A stretch of DNA of 64,000 nucleotides from Allomyces macrogynus ATCC 38327 (GCA_000151295.1 GG745352.1:513056-577055); one strand, 5' to 3'. Shown: positions 11,981 to 24,547, counted from the stretch's first letter. The notes: generated by a model not told the origin, from the sequence alone. Numbers and translations: made by a program.

Positions 11981-13161
11981 TCACTCGGCCTGAGCGAGCG
12001 CAATCAGATTGAACTGCAGGTTGTCGGGGTCGCGCTGCATGAACTCGCGAACGACGCGCGCCACGTTCTATCCGACAACATCCAAACGGTGTGAGATTGG
12101 ATCAAACCAGCGAGAATTGAGAACAAAATCGTACCTCGAGCAGCGACTGGTCGCCAAAGGGCCCGTGCGGGATCGGGAACGGGCGGCGGCCATCGAGTTC
12201 AAGGAGTTCGCCCTCGACGCTGACGAATGCGACAAAGTGCAGGTCCACGTCGCGTCGGCCGACAGCGCTGCGGTTTGGACGAGCTGAGCGACTTGCGAGT
12301 GCGCATTGGCAATGTCCTGCACCGGCACGGTCAGCCTTCAGGATTCCGTGTTTGGGAAGAAAAAAACCGGGTGGAGAAGGACCGTACTGCGTTGTGCTTG
12401 AGGGCCTTGGCGCGCTCCTGAGCGGTCATGCGCTTGGTCGTGGTCAGGATCCGGTCGAGTGGCGTGCCGGCGAGCGGAATCAGGTCGGCATTGTTGAGCA
12501 CCGAGTGCAAAACTGCGATGGTGCCGCAGGCGTTGCCGATCGTTTACTTAAGTAGGCCGACGCCGGGACCGTGGGAGGTGACGCGAGCAGACGCTGGTCC
12601 TCGGTCTTGCGGTACGCTTCGTACTACGCGAGCAACGACAGGTCAACGTTGAGGATCTGGATGATGAAGATAAACGCATCGATAAATAGTACCTACTCCG
12701 TGATCGGGAAGAGCAGGATCACGGCAATTGCGGGCGGGACCATCGCGAGCAGCTCGGGCTGGAAGGAAAAGATGTCAAAAAGCGCATTGCGTGCGCCAAG
12801 TCTGTGAAATTGCGCGTACGTCGAGGCCAAAGACGTCACAAAATGCCCAAGCTTGCGGCATGCCGAGCTTGGCGACAAACTAGCGCGTGAAAGGTATTCA
12901 CAAGTCAATGCTTGGTGATCAGGCCGCATTCAGCACAAAGAAAACGCGCACCTCGTTCAGCACCTGTTTGTCGACGAAAACGCGCCGCGTCGCGCACGAT
13001 CACAGAGAGAGCATGGACTGCAACGATCAAGTGTCGACCAAAGGAGCGATCCCGTCAGATAATTGAAAAGAGACTATGCTGCCGCCCTATTCGCAATGAT
13101 TGAAGAGGCTCGTTACCTCAGGGTTGGACTCGAGCGGGACCCAAGCGGTTTTTTCGGCCAT
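11981..13161 (-). pseudogene. UCH-L3-like ubiquitin C-terminal hydrolase pseudogene
   Basis: The minus strand carries a nearly complete peptidase C12 gene. It starts MAEKTAWVPLESNPE at 13161 and continues through FVAKLGMPQAW, DVFGL, PELLAMVPP and ILLFPITE. It then has TIGNACGTIAVLHS (with the active-site Cys), [21 protein letters not shown] (with the catalytic His and Asp) and VVREFMQRDPDNLQFNLIAL at the C-terminus. Introns with normal ends can be placed between most blocks. It is broken by TAG at 12693-12695, where relatives have Lys in ITEKYE, by TAA at 12544-12546, where they have Gln before TIGNACGT, and by a one-base loss just before DLHF at about 12245. The active enzyme would remove small adducts from ubiquitin or Nedd8. 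Bases 13162-13577 upstream hold nothing recognisable beyond the shared upstream region with the TTLL gene. Confidence 0.87.
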
Positions 13162-13577
13162 GTTGAGGAGCTGATGCGTGGGGTTGCTGCGAGCGTGGTC
13201 GACAAAAGGCGGAATAGTTCCTTGATCTTGCACTGTGTCGGCAGTTGCGCGCGAGAACGTCTTGGTGATCTGACGCGTTTTTACTGGCCGTCGACGACGA
13301 TTTCTTCGGCACGGCAGAGGCTGGCCAGGCACTTGCTGCTGACACAGAGTCCCGTGGAAGTTGCGTGATGTACAAGGTGATGTCTCGCATCTGTCCCGCA
13401 CGCGATGGTGAGTGTCAATTCACGGCTTTCGCAGCAACATCCTCGTGATCAAGGCCGCCGTTGCAGCGTTGCGGCACACGACACGGGCACGCGCGCACGA
13501 CCTGATGCAACTCCAACAATAACAATAGAAGCTACTCAATTCGCTCTCAAAGCGCCGATCTTCTCAGCTCGGAGCCT

Positions 13578-15973
13578 ATGACGCGCGACATGCATTTCAA
13601 CTCCCTTCCTGTCTCCAAGTACTCGACGATGATTTCAGCTAAGAGATCCAGCTCGACCATTTTCGCAGCTGGTAACGCTGCAACCCCGCGCCACACCGAC
13701 CCATCCAAGCAGACCGCAACCCCGACCAGCCCAAGTGCAAGGAAGGGCAAATGGACGCCGACCATCCAAGTCGAGAACACCAAGCACTCTGTCGGTTGGC
13801 TTCTTTCCCAGCCGACCAGATCGCGACAAAGTGATCCGACAGCAGCACGCGATCCTCACCACCCACCTCTCCCATCCAGTCCTGCGTGCCGGCGAAGGCA
13901 TTGGCCTCTCCGCGACCACGTCTCCGACCGACTGGACCATCCAGTGGCAGGACGGTGTCGTGACCGTCGACCAGCTGCTGCACATGCGCCCTTGGCAGCG
14001 CATTAACCATTTCCCGGCAATGCACCACCTGTGCCACAAGGACTACCTCGCGCGCAACCTTACCAAGATGCGCAACGAATTCCCGCGCGAGTACGCGTTT
14101 TGGCCCCGCACCTGGTGCATGCGCACCGATGCCGTTGCTTTTAAGGCATATGCGGGCGCGCGGGCGCGCGCACGAGCAGCACGAGGGCGTCCGCCGCGCT
14201 GGTATATCGCGAAACCCGATTCCAAGTCGCGAGGGATCGGCATTTACCTGTTTTCGGACCCGGCTGAGTTCCAGACGAACCCCGAGTACGAGATGGTCGT
14301 GCAGCAGTACATTGAGCGGGTAGGGCTCGGCGTTGATTTGGTTTTCGGCTCTCAATCCATGGTCCTGATCTGACCATGCTTTGGTGATGTAGCCGCTGCT
14401 TATCGAGGGATACAAATTTGATATGCGCGTCTACGCGCTCATCACACAATGCGACCCGTTGCGGCTGTTTGTCTACAAGGAAGGGCTCGCACGTTTCGCG
14501 ACCGAGCCGTACGGGACCGGGCCGGCCTTGGACAACCAGTCGCAGATTTGCATGCACTTGACCAACTACTCGGTCAACAAGCGGTCCACCAAGTTTGTAG
14601 ACGGTGGGGCCGACGGCGGATCCAAGCGGTGCGCTGCATTTTGGCTACACAGTGCTCTTTTGGCACGCTTGATCGCTCATTCCCTGCCCCTCCGTCTCGC
14701 TCCACCAGGACTCTCACCTGGGCACTCGAGTACCTCGACTCGCTGGGCCACGACGGCTCCGGCGCGATCTGGACCAGCATCAAGGACATCATCGCGAAAA
14801 GTATTCTCACCGTGCAACCGGAACTCGCGCGCGTGTTCCGCACCTGCGCACCCAACGGCGACGGCAGCTTGTGCTTCGAGCTTCTCGGATTCGACGTGAT
14901 CCTGGACCACAAGCTGCGGCCGTTTGTGCTCGAGGTACCCGCGCCTTATCCTCGCTCATCCCCGCTCGAGCGCCGCCCTCACCCCCTTGCGCGACGTGTA
15001 GATCAACCACTCACCGAGTCTCAGCTGCGAGACCGCCGTCGACCACAAGCTCAAGCAAGGTCTGCTCGAAAACATTTTCCGGCTGCTCAACCCGACAAGC
15101 CTCAACCCGCGTAAGTGGATGCGCCGCGACCGGAAACAGGCCAAGCAGCGGCTCTACGCGAGCAGCAGCACAAGCGCGACTGCCGCACCCCCACCAGCAG
15201 CAGCAAACGGCCCTGCGTCCAAACCCGCCGCAGCCGCGCCGATCCTCGCGGACAACGACGCCGACTTGGACTCTGCCGACGAGGCCGACGAACCCTCACC
15301 GCCGCCGGCACCGCGCGACGCCCCGTCCCCGGCCCCAGCTGCCGCCACCGACGACTCCGCGCCGTCTGACCCGCTCGACGCGGCCACTGCATACGAAACC
15401 GCACATCTGGGTCTCTTCGAGCGCGTCTACCCTCCGTCGGACCCAGCCACCGCCGCGCGGTACACGACCTACCTGACCACCGCGCAATCCCTGTTCGTCG
15501 TCGCCGAAACCGCCGCAACCCGCGCGCGGAAGGAAGCCGTGCGCGCGAACCTCGCCGACTCCACTGCTAAACCGCCGCACCTGCCGCCGATTCGGAAACC
15601 AGCCGCGGCTGTGACATCGAACCCGCGCGCACGTTCGCGCCCGAGCGCGGCGAAACTGCCGCGGACGCCGCCGGTCGTCCGGCCGCGGCCCGTGGCGCCG
15701 CCGCGGGCGACGTTGTCGATGAGCGTGAGTAATTTGGGCGCGCTGGCGCCAGCAGAGTCGATGGTGGTGGGGAGTGGGGAAGGAGGGGGTTATACGCCGA
15801 TGCGGAGGGCGTCGTCGGCGAGCGTGGGGGTGGGCGGGGCGAGTGTGGTGATGATGCGTGGAGGAGGTAAAGTGGGAGGAGGTGAGATGGCGGGGACTGG
15901 AAATGGGACGTTGAGGTCGCAATTGTGGACTCTACCGGTGCGCGGGTCGCCGCGGGGTGCGGGGCGCAAGTAA
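13578..15973 (+). CDS. Tubulin tyrosine ligase-like (TTLL) enzyme
   Basis: Five exons (13578-13794, 13880-14319, 14393-14628, 14709-14934, 15002-15973) give 696 residues. The TTL ATP-grasp core runs from about residue 60 to 390 with the family blocks INHFPAMHHLCHKDYLARN, FWPRTWC, YIAKPDSKSRGIGIYLF, YIERPLLIEGYKFDMRVYAL, HLTNYSVNK and FELLGFDVILDHKLRPFVLE, then INHSPS. These include the Lys, Arg, Glu and Asn positions that bind ATP and magnesium. Such enzymes add glutamate or glycine chains to tubulin tails in axonemes. Which amino acid this one adds cannot be told from sequence alone. The last 290 residues are Pro/Ala/Ser-rich and low in complexity. The start at 13578 is the first ATG giving an N-terminal strand (IQVENTKHSV) that matches relatives. 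With CFAP57 it indicates a flagellated cell. Confidence 0.9.
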
Positions 15974-16254
15974 GGATGAGAGTGGTTGGAGAAGGGAGAG
16001 GCCAATGGATGCAATGCGTTGCGGGGAACGCTTTATTGGGGGTCCACGTTTTCCTAAATGACAGGAGGGACGTTTGGGTCGGGAGCGTGGAAAGTCGATC
16101 AACAATCAAACCACGACTTCCGCCCAAAACGATACCGAACAACAACACCACCAAACGTACAAAAGCAACAACAAAACAAAACAAAAAAGGGCTATGGATA
16201 CACTATAAAAAGGTGCGCGCAGCCAGACTCACATCCATCCAGTTCCAGACCAGC

Positions 16255-18226
16255 TTAGAACTGATGCATCGAGAAGGACCGCGCACGCGGGAGCGACGCG
16301 TGTGCCGGGACCGGCGAATCGTTCAGCCGCAGCTGCGCCAGGGCCGGTGTCGGGCTCGACGTCGTGTTGTACATGCCGAGCGCGTGGTCGAGCGTCACGT
16401 AGTCGGTGGCCGAGGGCACAAATGGCGACGAAGTCGTAGTCGGGAAAGATGGCCCGAACGACGTGTCCATCGGGGCCGTGTCGACGATCCCTGCAGCGAG
16501 AGTCGACGACGAGGCCGGCGCGGCCGACACGGTGTGGTTGTCGAGCAACGTCGTGAACGTTGCGTAGTCGAGCGGCATATCGACGGGCATCGGCAAAGTC
16601 GTAGACGGGATCGCGGGGGGCGCCGCGTACATGCTCGCCGTCGAGGTGGCAGCCACCGCGGTACTGGTCGGGCACGCCAGCATGCCCGAGTAGTCGAACG
16701 ACGAGAACGAGTCGATGGACGGCAGCGCCGCGTTGCTCGAGACCATGGTCGCGGGACTCGTACACTGCTGCTGCTCGAGCGGGAACGGCGACGCCGGGGT
16801 CGCGGGCGGCGGCGGCATCATGAGCGACGGCGACATACTGCCAAACTGCATCCCAAAGAACGACGGCGGCGCCGAGTTGCGCCGGCCCGTGCCGCCGAGA
16901 TTGAGCTGCAAGTGCGCGACGGGCGGAGTCATGCCCGGCGCGGGGCCCACGGCGGGCGACGCGCCCGTGGACGGCGTCTGCGCTGGCGAGTGGGCAAGCG
17001 GGAGGATGAATGGCGAGGTGACGGACCCGGTGATTCCCGCCAGCGGGGACGCCGATACGCCAGTCAGGTCGTGCAACGAGGAGGGCGAGGACTGCGACAG
17101 CACAGCCTGCGCCTGCTGCTGCTCCTGCTGCAGGGCCTTTTTCTTCATCTTGATGCGGTGGTACTGGCGCTGGTTCTGGAACCAAACCTGCGAGGAAGAC
17201 AAAAAGAACGATGAGTTGTATGGTCGCGTCGCCATCAGAAAACCAATCACGCCGTACCTGAACCACACGCGTCGTCAACCCAAGCTCGCGCGCTAACTGT
17301 TCCTTGGTCGCCTTATCCGGGAAATACGTGATCGCATAGACACGCTTCAACGTAGCCATTTGCTCGCGCGTGAGCTTGCTGCGCGTCTTCTCACTCGAAC
17401 CCGACGCGCTCCCGATCGACGACGTCGACATGCGGCGTGCCGGCGCGGGCACAGCCAGCTGTGCCATCATCTTCGGCAATCCCGAGCTCGTCTCGTTGGT
17501 CGAATCCGCTGGCGAAATCGGCGCGCCCGCGTGCAGCACCTCGTGCAACGTCGGTAATGCCGGCGGCGGCGTCGTGCTGCAAATCGAGAGCGACGACGGT
17601 AGCATCGGCATCGACATGCGTCGACCCGTCATCTTGGGCGGCGCGTGTGCGGCCGGGACGGGCAACGACGGTGTACGTTGTGGCGCGTCGACGGACCGCA
17701 TCGACCAGGATTGCGGGAAACCGACGCTCGGTGACGGGGTCGGTGAGGGCATGGCTGCCGACATTGGGGACGCGTTGCCGCCGGGCATGAATCTCGGGTC
17801 GAGGAAGAGCGCCCCGGGTTGCGGGGCGGGAAAACTCGTCAATGCGGCCATGCCTGCTGGTGCAGGCAATGACGTGCTCATCACGGCAGGCGAGAACGAG
17901 GGCGTCGGCATCGACCCGGCCGCGACCGTCGTCGACTCGAGCAAGAACGGCTGGAAGTCGGGCAACGCGTCCAACGAGGTCGACTCGCTGAGGATACTGG
18001 TGGAGAGGGCCGACAATGCGGAAGTTGGCGCGCTTGAAACTGCGTCGGCACCGGTCACGGCCGGGCTCGTCTGCACGGGCGCGAGAAGGCTCGAGAGATC
18101 CATGGGCACAAACGATTCAAACGGCCCGGGTAACGGCGGCAGGCTCGAGTCGAGCAGTGTCGAGTGCGGAGCGGGTGAAGGGAAGGCCGACTCAGTCAAG
18201 TATGAATCGAGGCAGGCCGTCGTCAT
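16255..18226 (-). CDS. Homeodomain transcription factor
   Basis: Two exons, 18226-17258 and 17187-16255, are joined over a 70-base intron (GTACGG donor, CCTCGCAG acceptor) and give 633 residues. The homeodomain, about residues 275-339, is split by the intron just before recognition helix 3. It reads KLTREQMATLKRVYA, then LARELGLTTRVVQ, then VWFQNQRQ, with the invariant Trp, Phe, Asn and Arg of helix 3 present. The rest is low-complexity Ser/Pro/Ala/Thr sequence with Gln runs after the homeodomain, typical of activation regions. An in-frame ATG at 18400 would add 58 residues that include a hydrophobic stretch, unlikely in a nuclear factor, so the internal ATG at 18226 is preferred. Fungal homeodomain factors control development or mating; the specific role here is unknown. 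Confidence 0.88.
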
Positions 18227-18400
18227 GGCGGCGGTCGAAATAGACGGCACTGGCAGGGGACTTTGTGTGGGGATGAAGTCGGGGACACGGCCAGCACAAT
18301 CACCGACAACAGCAGGGCACACAGGGCGAACAGGGACGACGACGGGCAAGAACTCGAGGAGGAGGGGGTGGAGAATGAGAACGCGCGGGAGCCCGCTCAT

Positions 18401-19735
18401 TAAATGGATTCAGGACCGGCCATGAACGAGATGGCTGTCCACAAATGCTGGCATGGACGGCACCGACGACGACCAGTTCAACGTCGACGGGCCGAAAGCG
18501 CGCAAGTGCGTATGGAGCAGATGGGTTGTTGCGCCCCCGCGCGCGGACGCGCGCATACGGTCGCGCTTTCCCCGGGAATGGCTAACGCATCTGTTCACAC
18601 GGTTGCAACGCGGCGGCGCCGCATGGAGGCACATCAGCACAAGCGGATGACTGGCGTTCCAAGCTGGCCAATGGAGTGAAGTGAACTTCACCGGTTTTGG
18701 TATTGGCACCAGCTTCACCACTCCTTCCCGACCGTGGGAGCAATGATTTCTTCGGGACTCTCGGCACCGAGCCCGCGCAGGCGTCTGTCGCCGCCGCGCA
18801 ACGGACGCCCAAGTGGCTGTTGTCGGCGCGCGTGTCCGTTTGCATCCTTTGCCTCATCTAACTCGTGGTTCATTTTTTGTTTTTGGCGGAGAAACAAGAA
18901 ACTCGGCTGGGGACAGCGAAAATCCCTCGCTTTCGCCGCCTTTCATTTACGCCTGCGCAGGGGGCGGCCGAATAAACAACAGAATGGGCTTGCTCAGCTT
19001 CTCCAGGCAGATTTTGGTGGTGCCCTGGGTTTCGCCACTCCGTTTCTTCCGGGATCCGGGGGCTTGGTTGTTCATGAGTACATGAGAAAAAGGAATCGGC
19101 CTGCAAGCGCGTTTTCCAGCCGGGTGGAGAAGTTTTACGGTTGAGCAATTCGGGTAGGGGCATGTTCCAGGCCACGTCTCTCCGATTTTATCGGCCGTGA
19201 CAGGCGAGAGGGAAGGTGGACAATCACGGGCAGCGCTCTGGCTCTCATCTACACCAAGAGGTGTGTGTGGGGCGGTTGGATCGTCCTGTCCCTGGCCGTG
19301 GCCGTGCTCCTGAAAAGGAAGGCGCTTGGATCGCCGCGCAGAACCATTCATGAACAAATACCCTGATGTTGTTCGAAGAACGCGTCGCACAAACTCGGAC
19401 GACCGCTGTTTTGGTTGGGGACACAACCATTGAACGGACCTGTGCGCGTCCTCGACCCGACAAAGGATGGCCGGAATATACCCCGCAAATTGACTTGATC
19501 AGTCTCGAATGTCCGTCGCCTCCGCGCGCGTCGTTGCTGCTGCGCCGATTGATTGTTGGCGAGCGGGGGTGGCAAAGTGGCACGCCACCATGCGCGCTCT
19601 TTCTCGGATCGCAACACCGAACGCGCGTGTCATATTCTCCGTTGGCACGCTCATAACGCACTGAGAGTCCCCTCAACCACAATGAGTCTCACAAGTCCCG
19701 ACTTGTCCGCGCTCCCATTCTCCACACCGACCAAA
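18401..19735. other. 1.3 kb upstream region of the homeodomain gene
   Basis: No ORF here has recognisable motifs or splice-linked continuation. It lies between the 5' end of the homeodomain gene and the 3' end of the next minus-strand gene, so it probably contains the homeodomain promoter and a transcription end. Confidence 0.5.
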
Positions 19736-22700
19736 TCAGAGCCACTGGGCAATACTCGTGCGGAGCTCGGCAATGCTCCCCGGCGGTGGCGTTGCAGCGC
19801 GCGGTTTTCCCGGCCCCATACCCGCCGCTGATACATCGTCGAGCGAACTCATCGACCTCATCGACATGGCCGGCGCGCCTGCCAGCTCCATCGCGGTCCC
19901 CTCATTCCGCCACGCCGAATGGTAAAACCGCGAAATCATGCTCGCGATCGTGACCGACCGCTGCGCAACATCCACGCCCTCCAACAAGTACTGGAATTTC
20001 GCGACCCACCGCTCAGCGACCCGCGGCGGGACGTCGCGCCGCGCAGCCAGTCGGATCCGGACATGATCGTCGCCCGTATCCACGCCGCGCAACTCCAAAT
20101 CCGGCGGGGTGCGGTGCGTGTCGTACGCGACTACTTTCTCCACACGAATCGCCGTCTCCGTCCCACCGGTGGTAGCGGCGGGGGACTCGAGAATCATCTC
20201 CGCCGTGACCCCCTGCTGCGCCAAAAATCGCGCGAGCGGCGGCGCCGTCCACTCAAACAGAACCGGCGGCCTCGCACCAGCCGCAGCCGCGGCCGCGTCC
20301 GCTGCCGCGGCCGGATCCGCGGCGGGTCCGGACTCAGGCAATTCAAGTTCCCGAGCCTCGTGCTTTTCGCGGACTGCGGCCGCGAGCGACGCGTAGAGCG
20401 CCGGTTCGGCAATCGCGAGTTGCGGCGCGCGTGCGGCCACGTCCCGCGCTTGAGCAGCGACGCGCGCAACGAGCACGTGCAGTGGCGTGGCCAAGTCGCG
20501 CAGGTCGAGTTTCACGGGGACAGTGATGGCGAGCGCCGGGCCGACGGCGCACCCATTGTGCACGCGCGCATGCCGCAGAGACTGGCGCAGGCCGAGGACG
20601 AACGTGCCGGCACCCGTGATGTGTTGCACGAGGATCGCGTAGAGCGCGAGGACGACGTAGGCGGTGCGCTCGTCGTCGTCATCATCATCGTCCACATCCA
20701 CCAGACGCGGAGCAGTCGGTGATTGCGTATTGCTTCTCTTGGGCGCGCAAAACTCGCGCGCGTACCGCGACAGCGACCGCACGTGTTGGCGCGGTAAATC
20801 CATGTGGAACGCGAGCATCGGCGGCGGCGCGCGACTCGGATCGTCGTGCCCCAAATCCGCGAGCGACGGGTACGGCGTGTGCCCGTCGCCCAACCGCGGC
20901 GGCAATGCAGCGGGCGGGGTCAGCGAGAAGAAGAGCGGCGGGTGAATCAGGTTATTGTACTGCAGGATGACGTGCGCGAGCTTGTCGATATCGGCGGCGC
21001 GTTGCTTGAGCAGGGCGCGCTGCGCGGCCAAGTCACGCCGTAAACGCAGGGTCGCGCGCTCGAGATCGTACTTGACGCGCGCATGCGCCTGTACGGCCTC
21101 GGTGATGCGGTTGCGCACGTAGTCGATGAGCGCAAGCACCTTGCGCCGTTCGCGACCGACGATCCCGTGTGTTTGCACGATGTCGACTTCCTTGAGCTCG
21201 GCAAAAGCCTCGAGCGTGTAGTGCGTGAGCTTGGCCGCCGCCGAGTCGGCGACACCGTGCCGCTCCAAGAGCAGCCGGAGCAAATCGGCCTCGGTCGCAG
21301 ACTCGGTCCCCGGCAGCTCGGCCGTGGCGCCATTCGCGAGAACCGGCGAGCCAAGCACCGTACGCAACAAAGTCGCCCGCATTTCCTCGTTAATCTCAAT
21401 AGTCTGCCCGAGCTCGTCGCGGTACACGGCGGACCCCTTGGCTCCAGGCCCGGCGCGTTCCGCTGCCTCGAGCCGTGCACGCGCCGTCTCCGTCTGCTGC
21501 AAGTCGAGTTCCAGCACGGCCATCCGTGAAACTATCGACGCATGCTGCGCCTCCTTGGCGCGCTTCTCCCCTTCGAGCCGTGCCATTTCCTTTTCCAGGT
21601 GCGCGCGCCGTGGTACATCCACGTCAGCTTTCCGCGGCTCCAGCACCTGCGCACGGAAAAATGCCGCCGCTGCATCGGCGGTCCGCGGCGCGGCCGCCAC
21701 GGCATCTGCCGCGTCTTGCGCGAAATCGAGGAAATCGGTGCTCGGGCGCGGCAGAATGGACGGGAACCAGGACGCACACTGCGCGGCCTTGGACGAGGAC
21801 ATGCTGAGGATCGCCGGCACGGGCACGCTTGCGAATGATTTGGCGCGGAATCCTTTGGCCACGGCCCACGTGTACGTGTGCATTACGTGGCCCGCGACCG
21901 TGTCGAGCGACCGCTCATCAGCGACCGCCGACGACGCGACGATCGATAGCCGCGCTTCGGTCGAGCCCGAGTCGACGTGCACGAACACGGTCTGTGGCGC
22001 GAGCGACTCGACAGCCGTGAGCGGGACCGTGTTGGGGTCGGCGATGCGCCGAGCGAGCACGTCGGCGTGCTGTTGCGCGAGCTGGTGCACGGGCTCGCAC
22101 GCAACGTCCCAGTCGGCGTGCGCGGACAGCGTGTGCACGTGGATCGGCGGATCAGCAGCGGGGTCGACGTGGGCCTCGATATCCGAGTCGATGATGCGCA
22201 GGTTGCGTAAAAGCGTCGTCGACAGGACACGGTGCACGCGCACGACGCGCCGGATGCATTGGACGAGGAGCGTCGCGTGGACGGGCACACGCAGCTGGTA
22301 TGCGCACACAAGGACGGCTGGGGCCGGCGGCGTGTCGACTTGCTTGGACATGGCCGCAAGCTCTTCCGAGTCGTTGCTGTCAGCACCGTGCAGCTGCTGG
22401 TAAATGTACTGCTGGTGCGCCGTGGCCGGGTAGACGACGCGCTCGTCCATGTCGTCCGGGTCCGTATCAGGCGTGACGAGGTCGGCGAGCGTGGGAGGTG
22501 GTGAAACCGGTGCAGGGGGCGGTGAGACGGGGGAAGTGACAGATGCCGAGCTCGGCGCGTCAGAACTGCCGCCAGTGCTCGCGGTCGGGGACAGCTCGGT
22601 CGATGCTGAGGGTGGTGCGTGCGCATTGCCGGAGATCGGTGTTGGCGCATTGCCCGGGGCCGGTGTCGGTGCGTTGACGGGGGTCGGTGTCGGCGCGTTG

Positions 22701-24059
22701 GCGTCGGTGGGGACGCTCATGGAGCGCGGGGGCAGGGCGAACGCGCGGTCGTCGAGCATTCGAGTAGTGACTGGAGGTGGACTGCGCGCACCGTCGTTTG
22801 AAGCAGACACAGTTTGCAAGTTGACGTGATCAGGAGACAGAACCATGGTCGCGCCACTTGGAACTGGTCTTGCAACATGGGCTCGAACCGAGTCGTCCAT
22901 TGATGCCGGGACAACCGACGTTGCGCAATCTAAACACGAGAACCGCAATGAGTCTTGACAATGGTAAACCAGCGATACACCCAGAACAAAACGCACAGGT
23001 CGGTGGCGACTTGACCCGCTCCGCGTCCCCGGGACCCAGCTCGATCGAGCCAACCGAATCAATCGACACGAGCTCACCGAGCAATGGCGTCGCGGCCAGC
23101 CGTCCCACCTCGCCGCGTGCATCCTCGCTTGCGCCCTCAACCGACCCGATTCGCGCATTCTCGTCGTCGTCCAGCTCTCGCGGCCGCTCGTCCAATACCC
23201 CCAATCTCCCACGATCCACCGACTTGGACCGCCGCCTCGCTCCAGGCGCCCCATCATACACTGCGTGCCTCGCCGGCGTCGCCGGCTTGACCGGATGCAC
23301 TGAGACGACCTCGAAGCCGCGGCCCGGTTCCTGCACGACTGTACGGGACCACATCGGCGTCGTTGCTGCCGCCCGTTCCGCGGCATGCTCACTCGCACGA
23401 CGTGGGCGCGACGGCGGCCGTGACGAGGCCGGCAAGTTACCCTGCGGTGGTGCGAGTGACCCGAGCGACTTGGCGATCGCGGCGGTGGATGCGCCTGCGG
23501 GGAGAGGTGCCGGTGCGCGAATGGGCGTGCGCCCGCGAGTTGGCGGGGAGGGCGGCGCGTGCCGGTGTTCGGCAACGGTCGCCGCGACGGTGCGCTGCGC
23601 GGTCAGCGAATCGAGTGACTTGAAGAGGCGGCCCTTGCCGGGTTTTTTTGTGGGCGGGGTGGCGGAAGCGGCGTGGTGCGTGGTCGACTGTGGGCGTGCC
23701 GGATGCGAATCCTCGGCGGCAACGACCACGACGCGGCGCTGGGACGTTGAGCGTGCGGAGGGACTTGGGTCGGCAGCGTCAAGCGTATTGAGGTGGCGGG
23801 TGGAGGTGTCCATGGCAGCGGTCAGGTTGGTCGTGGATCTGGTCGGGCGCATGGTGCGAGCCGTCGAGTCGACCGGATTCGAGGTGACTGGGAACGATGG
23901 CCGTCGAAGTGCTGGTTTGGGTGTGGCAGGCGCGGGCGGGACGCCCGGGTTGGCGGTGGTGGCCGGGTCGACATGGTGCAGCGCCGAGAGCGACTGGTGG
24001 AGAGAGCTGGCACGCCTCACGATCGGATCGCGGTACCGCTGGCCACCGACCGAGCTCAT
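19736..24059 (-). CDS. Condensation-fold protein split by coiled coils and a SAM-like segment
   Basis: Exons 24059-22997 and 22929-19736, joined over a 67-base intron (GTGCGT donor, GTTTAG acceptor), give 1418 residues. Residues 1-500 are low-complexity Ser/Pro/Thr/Arg. From about 515 (RVVYPATAHQQYIY) to 790 the sequence resembles the N-terminal lobe of an NRPS condensation domain. From about 1100 to 1354 it resembles the C-terminal lobe (VVLALYAILVQHITG, VLGLRQSLR, VGPALAITVPVKLDL, FQYLLEGV). Between the lobes are a charged coiled coil at about 791-844, a SAM-like helical segment at about 902-964 (LLRLLLERHGV, then IVGRERRKVLALI), and a second coiled coil at 964-1007. The HHxxxDG active-site motif is absent; the corresponding place reads ASSAVADERS. 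There are no adenylation or carrier domains. It may be a non-catalytic scaffold; function unknown. Confidence 0.78.
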
Positions 24060-24547
24060 CTTGCCGGAGATTGAGTGGAAAGGGTGCAGATTCGGGCAGG
24101 GCGGGCGTAAAGGGCAGCGGGGGGTCCGATTAGGTGCCAGGACACTTGCGTTGGCGGGAGCGAGGCAGTGCTGCAAGTTACAAGCGGCAGGTGCAGTGCG
24201 CTCGGGCGGATCGGCGGCGCCAACGTGAGCACCTCGACATCGTCGCGAGGAGCGACAAGGTGGAAGCGCGAGACGGGAGACACTGCGAGGTAATCTAGAG
24301 ACACTTGAACTTCCCGTGCGCAGGTAGGCGCGTCTGACGTGGACTCGCACTGGCAGCTCCCACTGGTTTTTCTGCTTGCTTCGCGCGATCAGTCAGCTAG
24401 CTTTGTTGGTGTTGCCTCCAACCTCACCGACGCGACTTTGTACGGCTCCCCAACGACTCCTCCGAGATCTTCTCGCTCCAGCGACAAGGAACGAGCAACT
24501 AGGTCAGCGGCAAGCACGAAGCAGCAAGCAGCACGAACGTACCAGCC
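24060..24547. promoter_or_regulatory. Shared upstream region of two divergent genes
   Basis: About 490 bases separate the start codons of the condensation-fold gene (minus) and the SppA-like gene (plus). No single element stands out. The assignment as promoter rests only on position. Confidence 0.4.

Noticed and set aside
17370..18425. 351-codon plus-strand ORF
   Set aside because: It is antisense to the homeodomain gene and has no motif.
21225..22403. 392-codon plus-strand ORF
   Set aside because: It is antisense to the condensation-fold gene; Ser/Ala/Cys-rich without motifs.
22858..24228. 456-codon plus-strand ORF
   Set aside because: It is a shadow of the first exon and start of the condensation-fold gene on the minus strand, expected at high GC.
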